From: Bradyrhizobium sp. SZCCT0148
GTDB lineage: Bacteria > Pseudomonadota > Alphaproteobacteria > Rhizobiales > Xanthobacteraceae
Length of the DNA: 64,000 nucleotides
NCBI RefSeq assembly: GCF_018129985.1
Contig: NZ_JAFCKT010000009.1
Span: 1 to 64,000, forward strand
Reading direction: 5' to 3'
Under the pieces are notes generated by a model. That model did no database searches. It was not told the origin of the DNA and worked only from the letters and a program-made list of their open reading frames with translations. Position 1 is the first letter of the stretch; the number at the start of each line of letters is the position of its first letter. This document shows, piece by piece, positions 1-8,638 of the stretch. The position numbers and the translations under genes are program-made.

Positions 1-261
1 GGGCTCACAGGGACTACCCGCCCTGCCCGCGCCTCTCGTGCCGACGCTGCCGCGTCCACCGCAAGCCCGGCTCGCGATCGTGACGACTTCACGTCGCCCC
101 TCCTGGGTGAGCCGGGATGGGCGACACATGCGCCGAAACCGAATTTCGGTAAAGCGGAATCTTTTCGCGCCCATGGATTGACAGAGGCCGACACAGGTGC
201 GCGCAGCGCAATGCTGGACGATACGCGATGCCGGGCGATCGCCCCGGTCACGATCGTGCGC
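1..261. other. non-coding left edge with inverted termini
   Basis: I see no convincing gene here. The stretch begins with GGCTCAC at 2-8, and the inverted copy GTGAGCC lies at 107-113. Between them is a GC-rich segment with a smaller hairpin around 83-103 (CGTGACGA followed by TTCACG). The pairing could close a structured RNA or a repeat unit of about 110 bp. It lies downstream of the B12-controlled operon, which runs leftwards, so it could also act at the 3' end of that transcript. The interpretation is weak. Confidence 0.25.
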
Positions 262-843
262 TCACGCCGACATCGCCCCCTTGCGTCCGGCGTGGTCGAC
301 CAGACGGACGATCTCGCAGACGGCGACGAGGCCGGCGAGCCAGACGGCGCAGGTCAGAGCAATGCGCGTCACGATGGCGGCGGTGAAGGTGCCCTCGCCG
401 CCGAGGAACGGTGTCGCGGCCAGCAGCGCGAACTCGTAGATCCCATAGGCGGCGACGAGCGTGATCGCCAGCATCAGCGGCGTGCGGCCCTGCGGCAGCA
501 GGTTGAGCATCGTCGACGCTGCCGCGGTCGCCAGAAGTGCCGCCGCGCCGATCACAAAACCCCAGGCGATGGTGCTGGCGTCAACGGGATAATGCAGTGC
601 GCCGAAACCGATGACCTGATTCACGAGCCAGGCGCCGGTGACGACGAGCAGCGCCGGCCTTTGCGGCAGCATCGCTGCGGCGACGACCGCGAAAGCCGCA
701 AACGGCGTTGCACAGGCGAACGCAAAACTGGCGAGCGCGCATGAGGCCGTCAGCAGCGCAAAGCAGAAGATCGGCGCAACGCGCGGCGCGACCGGGTGAA
801 GCCGGACGCGGTCGCCGTGAGACGGCAGGATCCCGAGAGCCAT
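262..843 (-). CDS. small polytopic membrane protein in a B12-riboswitch operon
   Basis: A 193-residue hydrophobic protein with about five or six predicted membrane segments, including FCFALLTASCALASFAFA near the N-terminus and further segments to about residue 180. The ATG at 843 is chosen because GGAG lies 8 nt upstream; the open frame extends further back only into the preceding gene. It starts 61 nt after the stop of the TonB receptor on the same strand and has no promoter of its own that I can see, so it is probably co-transcribed and under the same cobalamin riboswitch. I do not recognise the family. A role in cobalamin or cobalt uptake is an inference from context only. Confidence 0.7.
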   Translation of the reverse strand: MALGILPSHGDRVRLHPVAPRVAPIFCFALLTASCALASFAFACATPFAAFAVVAAAMLPQRPALLVVTGAWLVNQVIGFGALHYPVDASTIAWGFVIGAAALLATAAASTMLNLLPQGRTPLMLAITLVAAYGIYEFALLAATPFLGGEGTFTAAIVTRIALTCAVWLAGLVAVCEIVRLVDHAGRKGAMSA

Positions 844-904
844 GGTTGAATCTCCTTCTCTTTGAGGTCGAGTCCAGTTGGGCGACAGACAGCCCTGGCG
901 AAAA

Positions 905-3142
905 TCAGAACGTTGCACCGGCCTTGAGCATATAGGTGCGGCCGGGCAGCGGATAGGCGCTGAAGCGGCCGTCGGTGAAGGTGCTCGCGATGGCGTAGTC
1001 GTAATAGAGTGCATTCAGCACATTGTTGACACTCAAGGACCAGAAGTAGCGTTCATATCGGCCGCCGAGCTTGAGATCGATGGTGCCGTTGGCGGGGATC
1101 AGCTTCTGGCTCCCCGCCTGGTCATTGTCCATGCGCCGCTCGCTCCAGAACCGCGCGGTGGCATCGAGCACCAGATAGTCCCGCCAAATGTTCCAGGTCA
1201 CACCCGCACTCGCCGTGTAGCGCGACACCAGCGGCACGTCGTTGCCGACCCAGATGCCGTCGCGGAAGACGGCACGGGTATAGGCCATGCCGGAGCGCAG
1301 CAGCAGAGCGTCGTTAACGCGGTAGGACAGGCTCGTCTCCGAGCCGTAGCGTCGGGTCGGATCGAGATTGGTGTTGTAGAACAGGACCGGGCTGAAATGG
1401 ACCTCGTTGGTGAGATCCATCAGATACACGCTGCTTTGCAGCTGCAACCCGCCGCTCTTGATGCGCAACCCGCCCTCGATGTCCTGGGAGGTCTGGGTCT
1501 TGAGCTGGAACGTTTGCGGGATCGCGGCGAAGGTGAAGGGATCGAAGGATGGCCCCGAGGACAGGCGCTCGTCGACGTCGGGCGTGCGGAACGCGCGCGC
1601 GGCGCGGCCGAACAGCGAGACCACGCCATTGAGGCGATGCTCGGCCCCAAGATGCAGCGCATACTGGGTCTCGCTGCTCGTCAGCGGCAGCGCGCCGATG
1701 TCGGCGTTGAACGGCGCCGCGGGGTCGAAATTGTCGCGTGCCGCAAGACTGATGGTCTGCACCCGCGCGCCGTAGGAGACGTCGGTGGCGGGCGCCACCC
1801 CCACTGTGTGCTGGAAATAACCCGCGATCGTCTGCTGCCTGAGGTCGTAATTGTGCCAGGCCGCGAGCCCCTGCCCGGCGCCGCGGTTCTGCTCAAAGCT
1901 CGCATCGTAATAGTCGATGCCGGTCAGGAGCTGCGACGGCATGCCGAGCAGCAGGCTCTTCACGCTGAGCCGCGGCGTGATCGACCAATTCGTCAGATGG
2001 GATCCGACATAGGTCGACGTGAAGAAGGCCGGAACGGGCGTCGGGCTGGAGAAGAACGCGCTCTGCTGCTTCTTGTCGCGAACGCCGCCATCGACGATGA
2101 GATCGACGCCGTTGACCAGGGTCCTGGTGAAGCCCGCAGTCGCGCTGAAACCCTGCTGGTTGGCATAGTTGAATGGCGTGCTGGTCCCTCGCCGGTTGGC
2201 CGTGAGCTCGTCGAGGCCGATCGAGGGATCGACGGTGCGGCCGCCCGGCAGTCGCAGCTCCTGATTGTCGCCGGTGACGGTGAGAAAAGCAGTCAGGCCT
2301 GGCGTCGTGTAGTTGAGGTTGCCGACGCCGTTCTGCTGCGAATAGCGATTGTTGTCGCGATAGCCGTCGGTCCTGACCGTGTTGGCATAAAACGAGGTCG
2401 ACCACGGACCGGAATTGAGCGAGGTCGAGACATTGCCGAGCCGGGTGTTGAACGAGCCGAAGCCGGCCTCGATGCGCGCGCTCACGGGCGGTCCGCCGAC
2501 GCCATTCTTGGTGATGATGTTGATCACGCCGCCGACCGCATTGTCGCCGTAGAGCACCGCGCCGGAATTGCCGCGCGTGACCTCGATGCGCTCGATGGAA
2601 TTGAGCGGAATGGTGGAAAGGTCCACCTGCGCCATGTCGACGTCGTTAAGCCGCCGGCCGTTCACCAGCACCAGCGTGTTGGCGGTGGCAAAGGCGCCGA
2701 AGCCGCGCAGGTCCACGCCGGTCTTGGCAGCGATCGGGCCGCCGTAGAACGTCGTGATCTGGACGCCCGGCGTCTGCGTCGCGATGATCTCCGCAAGCGT
2801 CTGCGACGGCGAATGCGCGATATCCGCGGCCGTGATGACGGTCGTGGCAGCCCCGACGATGCCGCCGTTGTCGGCGGCAGCCTCACCGCCGGAGCCGGAT
2901 GAGCCGGCGCCATTTCCCGTCGGCGCAACATCCGCCGGCGCCCGGCGCCTGGTCACCTCGCCCTCACCCGTTGCCCTCGCGCGCGTGCGGTTCTGATCGG
3001 AGCGCTGGGTCACTTCGATCGTCGGCAGCTGCTCGGCCACGACCCGCTGAGCGAAGGCGGACGACGGATCGAGCGAATGGAAGGAAGCCGATGCGAGCAG
3101 GCCAGCGCCGAGGCGCCTGGCGGCAGAGACAATGCGGGACAC
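905..3142 (-). CDS. TonB-dependent outer-membrane receptor, BtuB-like
   Basis: Predicted to take a cobalamin-type ligand across the outer membrane using TonB energy. The 745-residue product has a signal peptide (about 1-31, ending SSAFA), a TonB-box-like stretch PTIEVTQR around 40-48, a variable Gly/Arg-rich linker, a plug domain at about 100-215 (GVDLRGFGAFATANTLVLVN, then the VLYGDNAVGGVINIIT region), and a long beta-barrel ending in a C-terminal Phe. The start is GTG with GAGG 8 nt upstream. The leader contains a cobalamin riboswitch on the same strand, which is the main reason to assign a corrinoid substrate. The symbol btuB is not given because substrate specificity cannot be read from the sequence. 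Confidence 0.9.
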   Translation of the reverse strand: MSRIVSAARRLGAGLLASASFHSLDPSSAFAQRVVAEQLPTIEVTQRSDQNRTRARATGEGEVTRRRAPADVAPTGNGAGSSGSGGEAAADNGGIVGAATTVITAADIAHSPSQTLAEIIATQTPGVQITTFYGGPIAAKTGVDLRGFGAFATANTLVLVNGRRLNDVDMAQVDLSTIPLNSIERIEVTRGNSGAVLYGDNAVGGVINIITKNGVGGPPVSARIEAGFGSFNTRLGNVSTSLNSGPWSTSFYANTVRTDGYRDNNRYSQQNGVGNLNYTTPGLTAFLTVTGDNQELRLPGGRTVDPSIGLDELTANRRGTSTPFNYANQQGFSATAGFTRTLVNGVDLIVDGGVRDKKQQSAFFSSPTPVPAFFTSTYVGSHLTNWSITPRLSVKSLLLGMPSQLLTGIDYYDASFEQNRGAGQGLAAWHNYDLRQQTIAGYFQHTVGVAPATDVSYGARVQTISLAARDNFDPAAPFNADIGALPLTSSETQYALHLGAEHRLNGVVSLFGRAARAFRTPDVDERLSSGPSFDPFTFAAIPQTFQLKTQTSQDIEGGLRIKSGGLQLQSSVYLMDLTNEVHFSPVLFYNTNLDPTRRYGSETSLSYRVNDALLLRSGMAYTRAVFRDGIWVGNDVPLVSRYTASAGVTWNIWRDYLVLDATARFWSERRMDNDQAGSQKLIPANGTIDLKLGGRYERYFWSLSVNNVLNALYYDYAIASTFTDGRFSAYPLPGRTYMLKAGATF

Positions 3143-3261
3143 GATTGCAACCTCGGTATGACGTCAGTGGCACGTCACAGCGAACGAGGTCTCACGGCGG
3201 AGCGATGATTGCTCCGGTGAAGCCGATGTCTGTACTCCCCGACCGACATCCTCGCGTGTGA

Positions 3262-3383
3262 CCACGGCTGACGGCAGGTCTCCTGGCTCGCGGGTCGTTA
3301 CCTTGCGTCGCCTTCCCAGGACCGAGTTTCCCAGTGGCATGAGACGAAAGATTCACCGCTTACAGTTGCGGGGGCAGCCGTGG
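3262..3383 (-). promoter_or_regulatory. cobalamin (B12) riboswitch
   Basis: On the minus strand the RNA starts with CCACGGCTG (3375-3383) and closes with CAGCCGTGG (3262-3270), a 9-bp P1-like pairing. Inside are the conserved elements: GCAACTGTAAGCGG, GCCACTGGGAA, CTGGGAAGGC and the B12 box GAGCCAGGAGACCTGCC (3273-3289). It lies about 120 nt upstream of the TonB receptor start. A small hairpin (CGGAGC/GCTCCG, 3198-3216) lies between aptamer and start and may belong to the expression platform. In this class, adenosylcobalamin binding normally turns off the downstream transporter. Confidence 0.93.
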
Positions 3384-3497
3384 CGTTGAGACAAATCCCG
3401 GCGTTGGGACGTCCCGCACCACATTCCCTTTTGATCTCCATGAGGAGAACCGTCGCCGATCATTTAGGGGCCAACGCCTCGGCGAGTCAATCGAGGG

Positions 3498-3935
3498 CTA
3501 CGCCAAGGAACAGGTCGGCGTGGCCGGAAGCTCGTCAAGAGGAGCGGCCTCGTTCCGCTCTTCCGGCACCGCCAGAGCCTGCCGGAGCGCGGTCTCCAGG
3601 TCCTGTTGTTGAAACGGCTTCTGCAGGATCGGAACGTGGCGGAAGTCCGCAAGCAGGCTCGCAGGACCGTAGCCGGTGGCGAACACGTAAGGGATGCCGC
3701 GTTCGGCGATGCAGCGCGCGACCTCGAACGTCTGCCGCCCGTTGAGATTGACGTCGAGGACGGCAATATCATACGAGAGCGCAGCCGCCTTCTCGAGCGC
3801 GTCGTCGACGCGCGACGCCATGCCCGCGATCTCGCAGCCGGCATCGACGAGGGAATCCTCGAGCAGCATCATCACCAGCGACTCGTCTTCGACGAGGAAG
3901 ACCCGCTGGCCAGCCAGATCGGTTGCAGATTTCAT
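3498..3935 (-). CDS. single-domain response regulator
   Basis: A 145-residue CheY-like receiver: acidic pair in VFLVEDESLV (about residues 12-21), phospho-acceptor Asp in IAVLDVNLNG (about 61), Thr/Ser in YVFATGYG, and Lys in ILQKPFQ. There is no output domain, only a short C-terminal tail. The ATG at 3935 overlaps the stop of the upstream hybrid kinase by 4 nt (ATGA), implying translational coupling. Stand-alone receivers beside HWE kinases commonly act as phosphate partners or sinks; that this one serves the neighbouring kinase is an inference from the coupling. Confidence 0.92.
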   Translation of the reverse strand: MKSATDLAGQRVFLVEDESLVMMLLEDSLVDAGCEIAGMASRVDDALEKAAALSYDIAVLDVNLNGRQTFEVARCIAERGIPYVFATGYGPASLLADFRHVPILQKPFQQQDLETALRQALAVPEERNEAAPLDELPATPTCSLA

Positions 3936-6900
3936 GAGGGCCTCCCGGCAGCATTTGTTGCGATATCAAATCCGCCCAGGCTGGCGCGGATTTCTTGAAG
4001 CGATGCGCGAATGACGCAAACGACGCCTTCGGGCGCGAAGCGCAGATCGACATCGGCGCCGCCGAATTCGTGGGGCAGCCCCTGCTGAATCAGGCGGGTG
4101 CCGAAGCCGCGGCGCGACGGTGGGGCCACGGCGGGACCACCCAGCTCGGTCCAGCACAACTCGAAACGATCGTCGACCTTCCAGGTAAGGTTGACCGTTC
4201 CCGAGCCGTTCGACAGGGCACCATGCTTGACGGCGTTGGTCGCGAGCTCGTGCAACGCCATCGAGATGGCCAGGGCAGCCGATGGCCGCATGCGCAGATC
4301 GGGCCCTCCGAAATTGAGCCTCGCGCTCTCCGGCTCGGCATACGCGGCGAGAGCCTCGGTCACGACCTCTCTCAGCTCCGCCGCCTCCCAGTTTTCCCTG
4401 ACGAGCACATCATGTGCCTTCGACAGCGCGATCAATCGCGCATCGAACGCCTTGCGCCCATCCGCCAGGCTGGATGCGTTACGCAAGGTCTGGAGCGCGA
4501 ACGACTGCACTGTCGTCAACGTATTCTTGACGCGATGATTGAGCTCATTGACCAGCAGTTCGCGGTGGCGCTCCTGCCGCTTGCGCTCGGTGATGTCGAT
4601 GGCCGCACAGACCGCCCCCTGGAACACACCGGCGGCGTCGACGATCGGAGACGCCTGGAAAATCGCGGTGGCGGAGGACCCGTCTTCGAAGCGGAGCTCG
4701 AGCTCCTCGCCTGCGACGTCCTCGCCGCGGGCCGCGCGGTGCAGCGGCAGTTCGGACGTCTCGAGCAGGACGCGATCGCGAAAGAAGCGGCAGGCCGGAC
4801 GTTCGCCCTCGGGCGCCGCCAGCGACATGTTGGTCTCGGGCCGGACCCGCAACAGCCGCGCTCCATAGGCATTGCCGAAAACACGCTTCGCCTCGCGGTC
4901 ATAGGTGAACCAGACCGCGGTCGGCACGGTGCTGACGACCGCCTCCAGCCGCGCGGCCTGGCGGCGCTGGATCTCCTCGGCATCCCTGCGAATGCGCGCC
5001 AGCTGCAGATTGGCGCGTACCCGCGCCAACAATTCGCGCGCCGAGAACGGCTTGTTGACGTAGTCGTCGGCACCGGCCTCCAGCCCCTCGACGCGGGCCT
5101 CTTCGCCGGCGCGCGCCGACAACAGGATGACGGGCGATCCCCGCAGGTTCTCGTCGCTGCGCAATGCGCCAAGCAGTCCGATGCCGTCGAGGCGTGGCAT
5201 CATGACGTCGGACAGGATCAGGTCGGGGCGATGCAGCCTGGCTGCGTCCAGCGCGGCCTGCCCGTCGGCGAAGGCCTCCACCCTGTAGCCCTGGGCTTCG
5301 AGCAGACGTTTGACGTAGTCGCGCAGGTCGGCGTTGTCATCTGCCAGGATGATGCGCTCGCCGCCGCCGCGTGTCGAGGCGTCAGGTGTCTCGCTCGCCC
5401 CATCGAGGGCAAGCTCATCGCGAAAATCCGCAGCGCCCGTCTCTTGCGGCAGCCAGCGTAGCGCCTCCTGAACATAGGCTTCAACGCCGCTTCCGACCGG
5501 CAGCGCCGTCGAAGTACGGTCGGCGATACGCTCCCCCGGCAGATGAGCCGTTCCAAACGGAATCGTGATGGTGAACACGCTGCCGCGGCCGAACTCGCTC
5601 GCCACTGTGATGGCGCCGCCGTGCTGCTTGATCAGCTCGTGCACCAGCGCAAGCCCGATGCCGCTGCCCTCGAACGTGCGTCCCTTCGCTCCCTCGATGC
5701 GATGAAAGCGCTCGAACAGATGCGGCAGTTCGTCCGGGGGAATACCCGTGCCGGTGTCACGCACACGCAATTCGGCGGACTTGCCGTCGGCGCTGGTGCC
5801 CATCTCGACCGCGATCTCACCCTCGAAGGTGAACTTGAACGCGTTGGACAACAGGTTCAGGACAATCTTCTCCCACATCTCGCGATCGACATGGACGTCG
5901 TGCGGCAGCGCTGGACAGGCGATGATCAGCCGCAAGCCGGCCCGATCGGTCGCCGAGCGGAAATTGGAGGCAAGTTCGGCAGTGAACGCGGCAAGATCGG
6001 TCGGCACGAAGCTCGCCCGCACCCGCCCCGCCTCGATGCGGGAGAAGTCGAGCAGGCTGTTCACCAGCCGCAGCAGGCGGAGCGAATTGCGATGGGCGAT
6101 GTCGAGCCGCTCGCGCTGTACCTCAGGCAGCGACGTCAGCGAGGTATCGTTGAGCGCATCTTCAATCGGGCCCAGCATCAGCGTCAGCGGGGTGCGGAAC
6201 TCGTGGCTGATATTGGAGAAGAACGTCGTCTTGGCGCGGTCGATCTCGGCCAGCGCCTCGGCACGTCGACGCTCCTCTTCATAGGCCTGCGCATTGGCCA
6301 TGCTGGCGCCGATCTCGCCGGCCGCGAGTTCGAGAAAATTGCGGTAGTCGTCGTCGAACAGCCGGAACGGATTGAGACCGGCGACCAGCACGCCCTTGCG
6401 GGCCGTTTCGCCGCGAGCCGGAATCGGGATCACCGCCGCCTGCCGTGGCGGCACGTCCCAGGCGCCGCGCGGACATTCGGCCCCGAAGCGGGCGGCGAGA
6501 TGCGAGACCACCTGCGGCTTCTGTTCGCGAATGACCTCGGCCAGCGGCCAGAGCGCCGGCCCCTCCATCGGAAGCTGCGAAAGCGCCGCGGGATGGTCGG
6601 CATCGATACCGCATTTGCCCACCAACGCGATCTCGCGTCCGTCGGGCTCGACCAGATAGATCAGTGCGAACGGCACGTCGCGCGTGTCCGTCGCGAGCGC
6701 AAGGCCCGATCGGCGGCAAGCCTCCTGAAGGCTACGCGTTTCGGCGGTCGTCGCGGCAAGCTCGCGCAGCAGCGCAAGCTGCCGGTCGCCGATGACACGG
6801 CGCGTGTCGTCGGTGTTGGCGCAGATGATGCCACCGACCAAACCGTCGTCATCGGGGACCGGACTGTAGGAGAAGGTGTAATAGGTCTCCTCCGGATAGC

Positions 6901-7291
6901 CGCTCCGCTCCATGATCAGGAGCTGCTCTTCGACGTAGGTGCCCTCGTCGCCTCCCATCGCGGTCGCGAGCATCGGGCCGATGTCGGTCCAGATCTCGTG
7001 CCAGACTTCCGCGGTCGGCCGGCCCAGCGCCCAGGGGTGCTTGCCGCCGATGATCGACTTGTAGGCGTCGTTGTAGAGATAGATCAGCTCCCGTCCCCAG
7101 CCGATCCAGATCGGCTGGCGCGAGGTCAACATGATGCGGACGGCCGTCTTGAGGCTGCGCGGCCAGTTTTGCGGCTCTCCGAGCGGGGTGCTGGTCCAGT
7201 CGTGGGCGCGCATGCGTGCACCCATTTCGCCACCGCCTGAGAGGAAATCTGCGGGAGCCCTCGCCGTGGCTGGCTCGACAGCACTCTTCAC
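3932..7291 (-). CDS. giant hybrid sensor kinase with HisKA and HWE cores
   Basis: A 1119-residue cytosolic-looking protein with no clear membrane segment. Order: PAS-like domain (about 40-170), GAF-like domain (about 180-335), HisKA dimerisation helix with ISHEFRTPL (His about 363), HATPase with N box (NLLSNAFKFT) and G boxes (RDTGTGIP, GSGIGLALV) to about 580, receiver (about 645-762, DDN and phospho-Asp in LILSDVMMPR, about 695), a second PAS (about 780-900), then an HWE-family kinase core with NHRVKNTLTTVQ (His about 919) and HELATNAVKHG. The start is GTG with GGAG 6 nt upstream. It overlaps the downstream response regulator by 4 nt. Two kinase cores of different families flanking a receiver suggest an internal relay. 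The signal is not identifiable. Confidence 0.93.
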   Translation of the reverse strand: MKSAVEPATARAPADFLSGGGEMGARMRAHDWTSTPLGEPQNWPRSLKTAVRIMLTSRQPIWIGWGRELIYLYNDAYKSIIGGKHPWALGRPTAEVWHEIWTDIGPMLATAMGGDEGTYVEEQLLIMERSGYPEETYYTFSYSPVPDDDGLVGGIICANTDDTRRVIGDRQLALLRELAATTAETRSLQEACRRSGLALATDTRDVPFALIYLVEPDGREIALVGKCGIDADHPAALSQLPMEGPALWPLAEVIREQKPQVVSHLAARFGAECPRGAWDVPPRQAAVIPIPARGETARKGVLVAGLNPFRLFDDDYRNFLELAAGEIGASMANAQAYEEERRRAEALAEIDRAKTTFFSNISHEFRTPLTLMLGPIEDALNDTSLTSLPEVQRERLDIAHRNSLRLLRLVNSLLDFSRIEAGRVRASFVPTDLAAFTAELASNFRSATDRAGLRLIIACPALPHDVHVDREMWEKIVLNLLSNAFKFTFEGEIAVEMGTSADGKSAELRVRDTGTGIPPDELPHLFERFHRIEGAKGRTFEGSGIGLALVHELIKQHGGAITVASEFGRGSVFTITIPFGTAHLPGERIADRTSTALPVGSGVEAYVQEALRWLPQETGAADFRDELALDGASETPDASTRGGGERIILADDNADLRDYVKRLLEAQGYRVEAFADGQAALDAARLHRPDLILSDVMMPRLDGIGLLGALRSDENLRGSPVILLSARAGEEARVEGLEAGADDYVNKPFSARELLARVRANLQLARIRRDAEEIQRRQAARLEAVVSTVPTAVWFTYDREAKRVFGNAYGARLLRVRPETNMSLAAPEGERPACRFFRDRVLLETSELPLHRAARGEDVAGEELELRFEDGSSATAIFQASPIVDAAGVFQGAVCAAIDITERKRQERHRELLVNELNHRVKNTLTTVQSFALQTLRNASSLADGRKAFDARLIALSKAHDVLVRENWEAAELREVVTEALAAYAEPESARLNFGGPDLRMRPSAALAISMALHELATNAVKHGALSNGSGTVNLTWKVDDRFELCWTELGGPAVAPPSRRGFGTRLIQQGLPHEFGGADVDLRFAPEGVVCVIRASLQEIRASLGGFDIATNAAGRPS

Positions 7292-7328
7292 TGGGGGCTC
7301 CGACGGACGTGACGCGCGTACGCAATTG

Positions 7329-7553
7329 TCACTGGGCCGAATGCCCCTGCGACCCGGTCTTGATCACCGCCCGTTCGCCGGCATCGACCAGCTGGCCGAT
7401 CCCGGTGCGTCCCGTGAGCGCGCAGCGGATAATGCTCTCTGCCACCGACCGGCGGAAACCGTGATCCTTCCCTGCCGGACGATCGCGGCAGATCCGATCC
7501 AGCGCCAATTTCATGTTGATCCGCGTTCGGGTGTCGAAATGCTCGCCGATCAT
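7329..7553 (-). CDS. small hypothetical protein
   Basis: A 74-residue basic protein beginning MIGEHFDTRT with an ATG at 7553. An in-frame extension to 7703 exists but has low-complexity Pro/Gly content. No motif is recognised. It lies 37 nt upstream of the hybrid kinase start on the same strand and could be its leader gene. The residue composition (mixed charged and hydrophobic, one Arg-rich patch) looks like real coding sequence, but this is a moderate call. Confidence 0.4.
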   Translation of the reverse strand: MIGEHFDTRTRINMKLALDRICRDRPAGKDHGFRRSVAESIIRCALTGRTGIGQLVDAGERAVIKTGSQGHSAQ

Positions 7554-7638
7554 TCGTCCAGCCCCACGTTGATGTCCGGGCACAAACGTTCGAGGGGGCG
7601 GTTGGTTCCATCCGGAAAAGTCGAAACAAAGTCGCTGG

Positions 7639-7896
7639 TCAGGCCCGCCCTCGAGACCGCTGGGCCTGGGCCCAGGCGACGGCGACGTCGCGGGGCGCGA
7701 CATCGACGCGCTTGATCGGGGTCAATTCGCCTGAGGCCGAGACGATCGCGGTCTCCTCGCGGCGGCAGCGGGTGCAGACGAAGCGGATTTCGTGGGGGGT
7801 GGCCATCCAGCTCGACCGCTTAACATTGGCCGCCATCGGCCATGCATTGCAATGCGAGCACGACACCAGAAATCGACCGGGATCGAGCATACCCAT
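7639..7896 (-). CDS. small zinc-ribbon-like protein
   Basis: An 85-residue protein with two CxxC knuckles, SCSHC near residue 13 and VCTRC near residue 42, a spacing expected of a zinc ribbon. The C-terminal half is polar with a VAVAWAQAQRSRG helix. The ATG at 7896 is preferred over an upstream TTG at 7929 because GGAGG lies just upstream of it. The function is not recognised; metal binding is inferred only from the cysteines. Confidence 0.65.
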   Translation of the reverse strand: MGMLDPGRFLVSCSHCNAWPMAANVKRSSWMATPHEIRFVCTRCRREETAIVSASGELTPIKRVDVAPRDVAVAWAQAQRSRGRA

Positions 7897-7996
7897 TTCG
7901 TCGGCCTCCGCGTCCTGCCTTCCCTTCAATGATTAACGCATGTGAATCGTTCCGGTGCCCGAGCACCGCCGCCGGATGAGCCACGAGAACGCGAGC

Positions 7997-8206
7997 TCAC
8001 CGCGCGCCCTTCAGGGAGCAGGACGTGGTGCAGGTGACCGTGGTGCCGCGATCACAGGATTTGCAGGCATTGACGCACTGGTTCATGTCACGGGGATTGT
8101 AGCTGGTGTTTCGCAGCTGACAGACCGGCGTCGAACCGGTGATGTCCTGCTCCCGGTCGCAGGCAGCCGTCACGAGCGCGATGATGATCATGGCAACGAG
8201 GCGCAT
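7997..8206 (-). CDS. small cysteine-rich lipoprotein
   Basis: A 69-residue protein with a type II signal sequence: MRLVAMIIIALVTAAC, where LVTAAC is the lipobox and Cys16 the lipidation site. The mature part of about 54 residues has seven further cysteines (in CQL, CVNACKSC, CTTSC), suggesting disulfides or metal binding in the periplasm. It is a stand-alone gene of unknown role. Confidence 0.7.
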   Translation of the reverse strand: MRLVAMIIIALVTAACDREQDITGSTPVCQLRNTSYNPRDMNQCVNACKSCDRGTTVTCTTSCSLKGAR

Positions 8207-8357
8207 GGGATTGCCCTGTCAGGCATGGCGACGACGTTCACGGGTTGCGCTGCATTGCAACGAAACCCGGCATTCCCACTGCGAGCCATCGCGGATTCTC
8301 GACGCTCACATCCCGCTAGGATGCGCGCGAAACCTTAAGAACGGATTGCCGCCGGCG

Positions 8358-8534
8358 TCAGGCCGCAGCCTGGGTCGCGATCGCCTGCCGCATGTCCGCC
8401 GCCAGCTGCCGGTACTGCTCCGAAAGCTTCAGATAGAACTCGCGCTTGGTGCTGTCGGTGGCGAGCTTGGCGATCAGCTCGCATTCGGCGGTGAGCGTCT
8501 CGAACCGTTCCAGCCTGTCCTGAAGTTCCGTCAT
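8358..8534 (-). CDS. small helical hypothetical protein
   Basis: A 58-residue, strongly helical, charged protein starting MTELQDRLERFETL with an ATG at 8534. The upstream extension to 8672 lacks coding character. The pattern of hydrophobic residues and Glu/Arg/Lys suggests a coiled-coil or helical hairpin. Small proteins of this type are frequent in Bradyrhizobium; the function is unknown. Confidence 0.6.
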   Translation of the reverse strand: MTELQDRLERFETLTAECELIAKLATDSTKREFYLKLSEQYRQLAADMRQAIATQAAA

Positions 8535-8638
8535 CGGCGTGTCCCCATCAAACGCCTTAAGGACATTCAACCTAAGCCCGCGAAATAGGTCACGGCGAAC
8601 ATCGTTATCGAGTAGAATCAATTTTCCCGCGTGGCAGG

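Noticed and set aside
878..2902. 674-residue plus-strand open frame
   Set aside because: It is antisense to the TonB receptor, whose signal peptide, plug and barrel are clear. The composition (Arg/Glu/Gly/Ala) is that of a GC-rich shadow frame.
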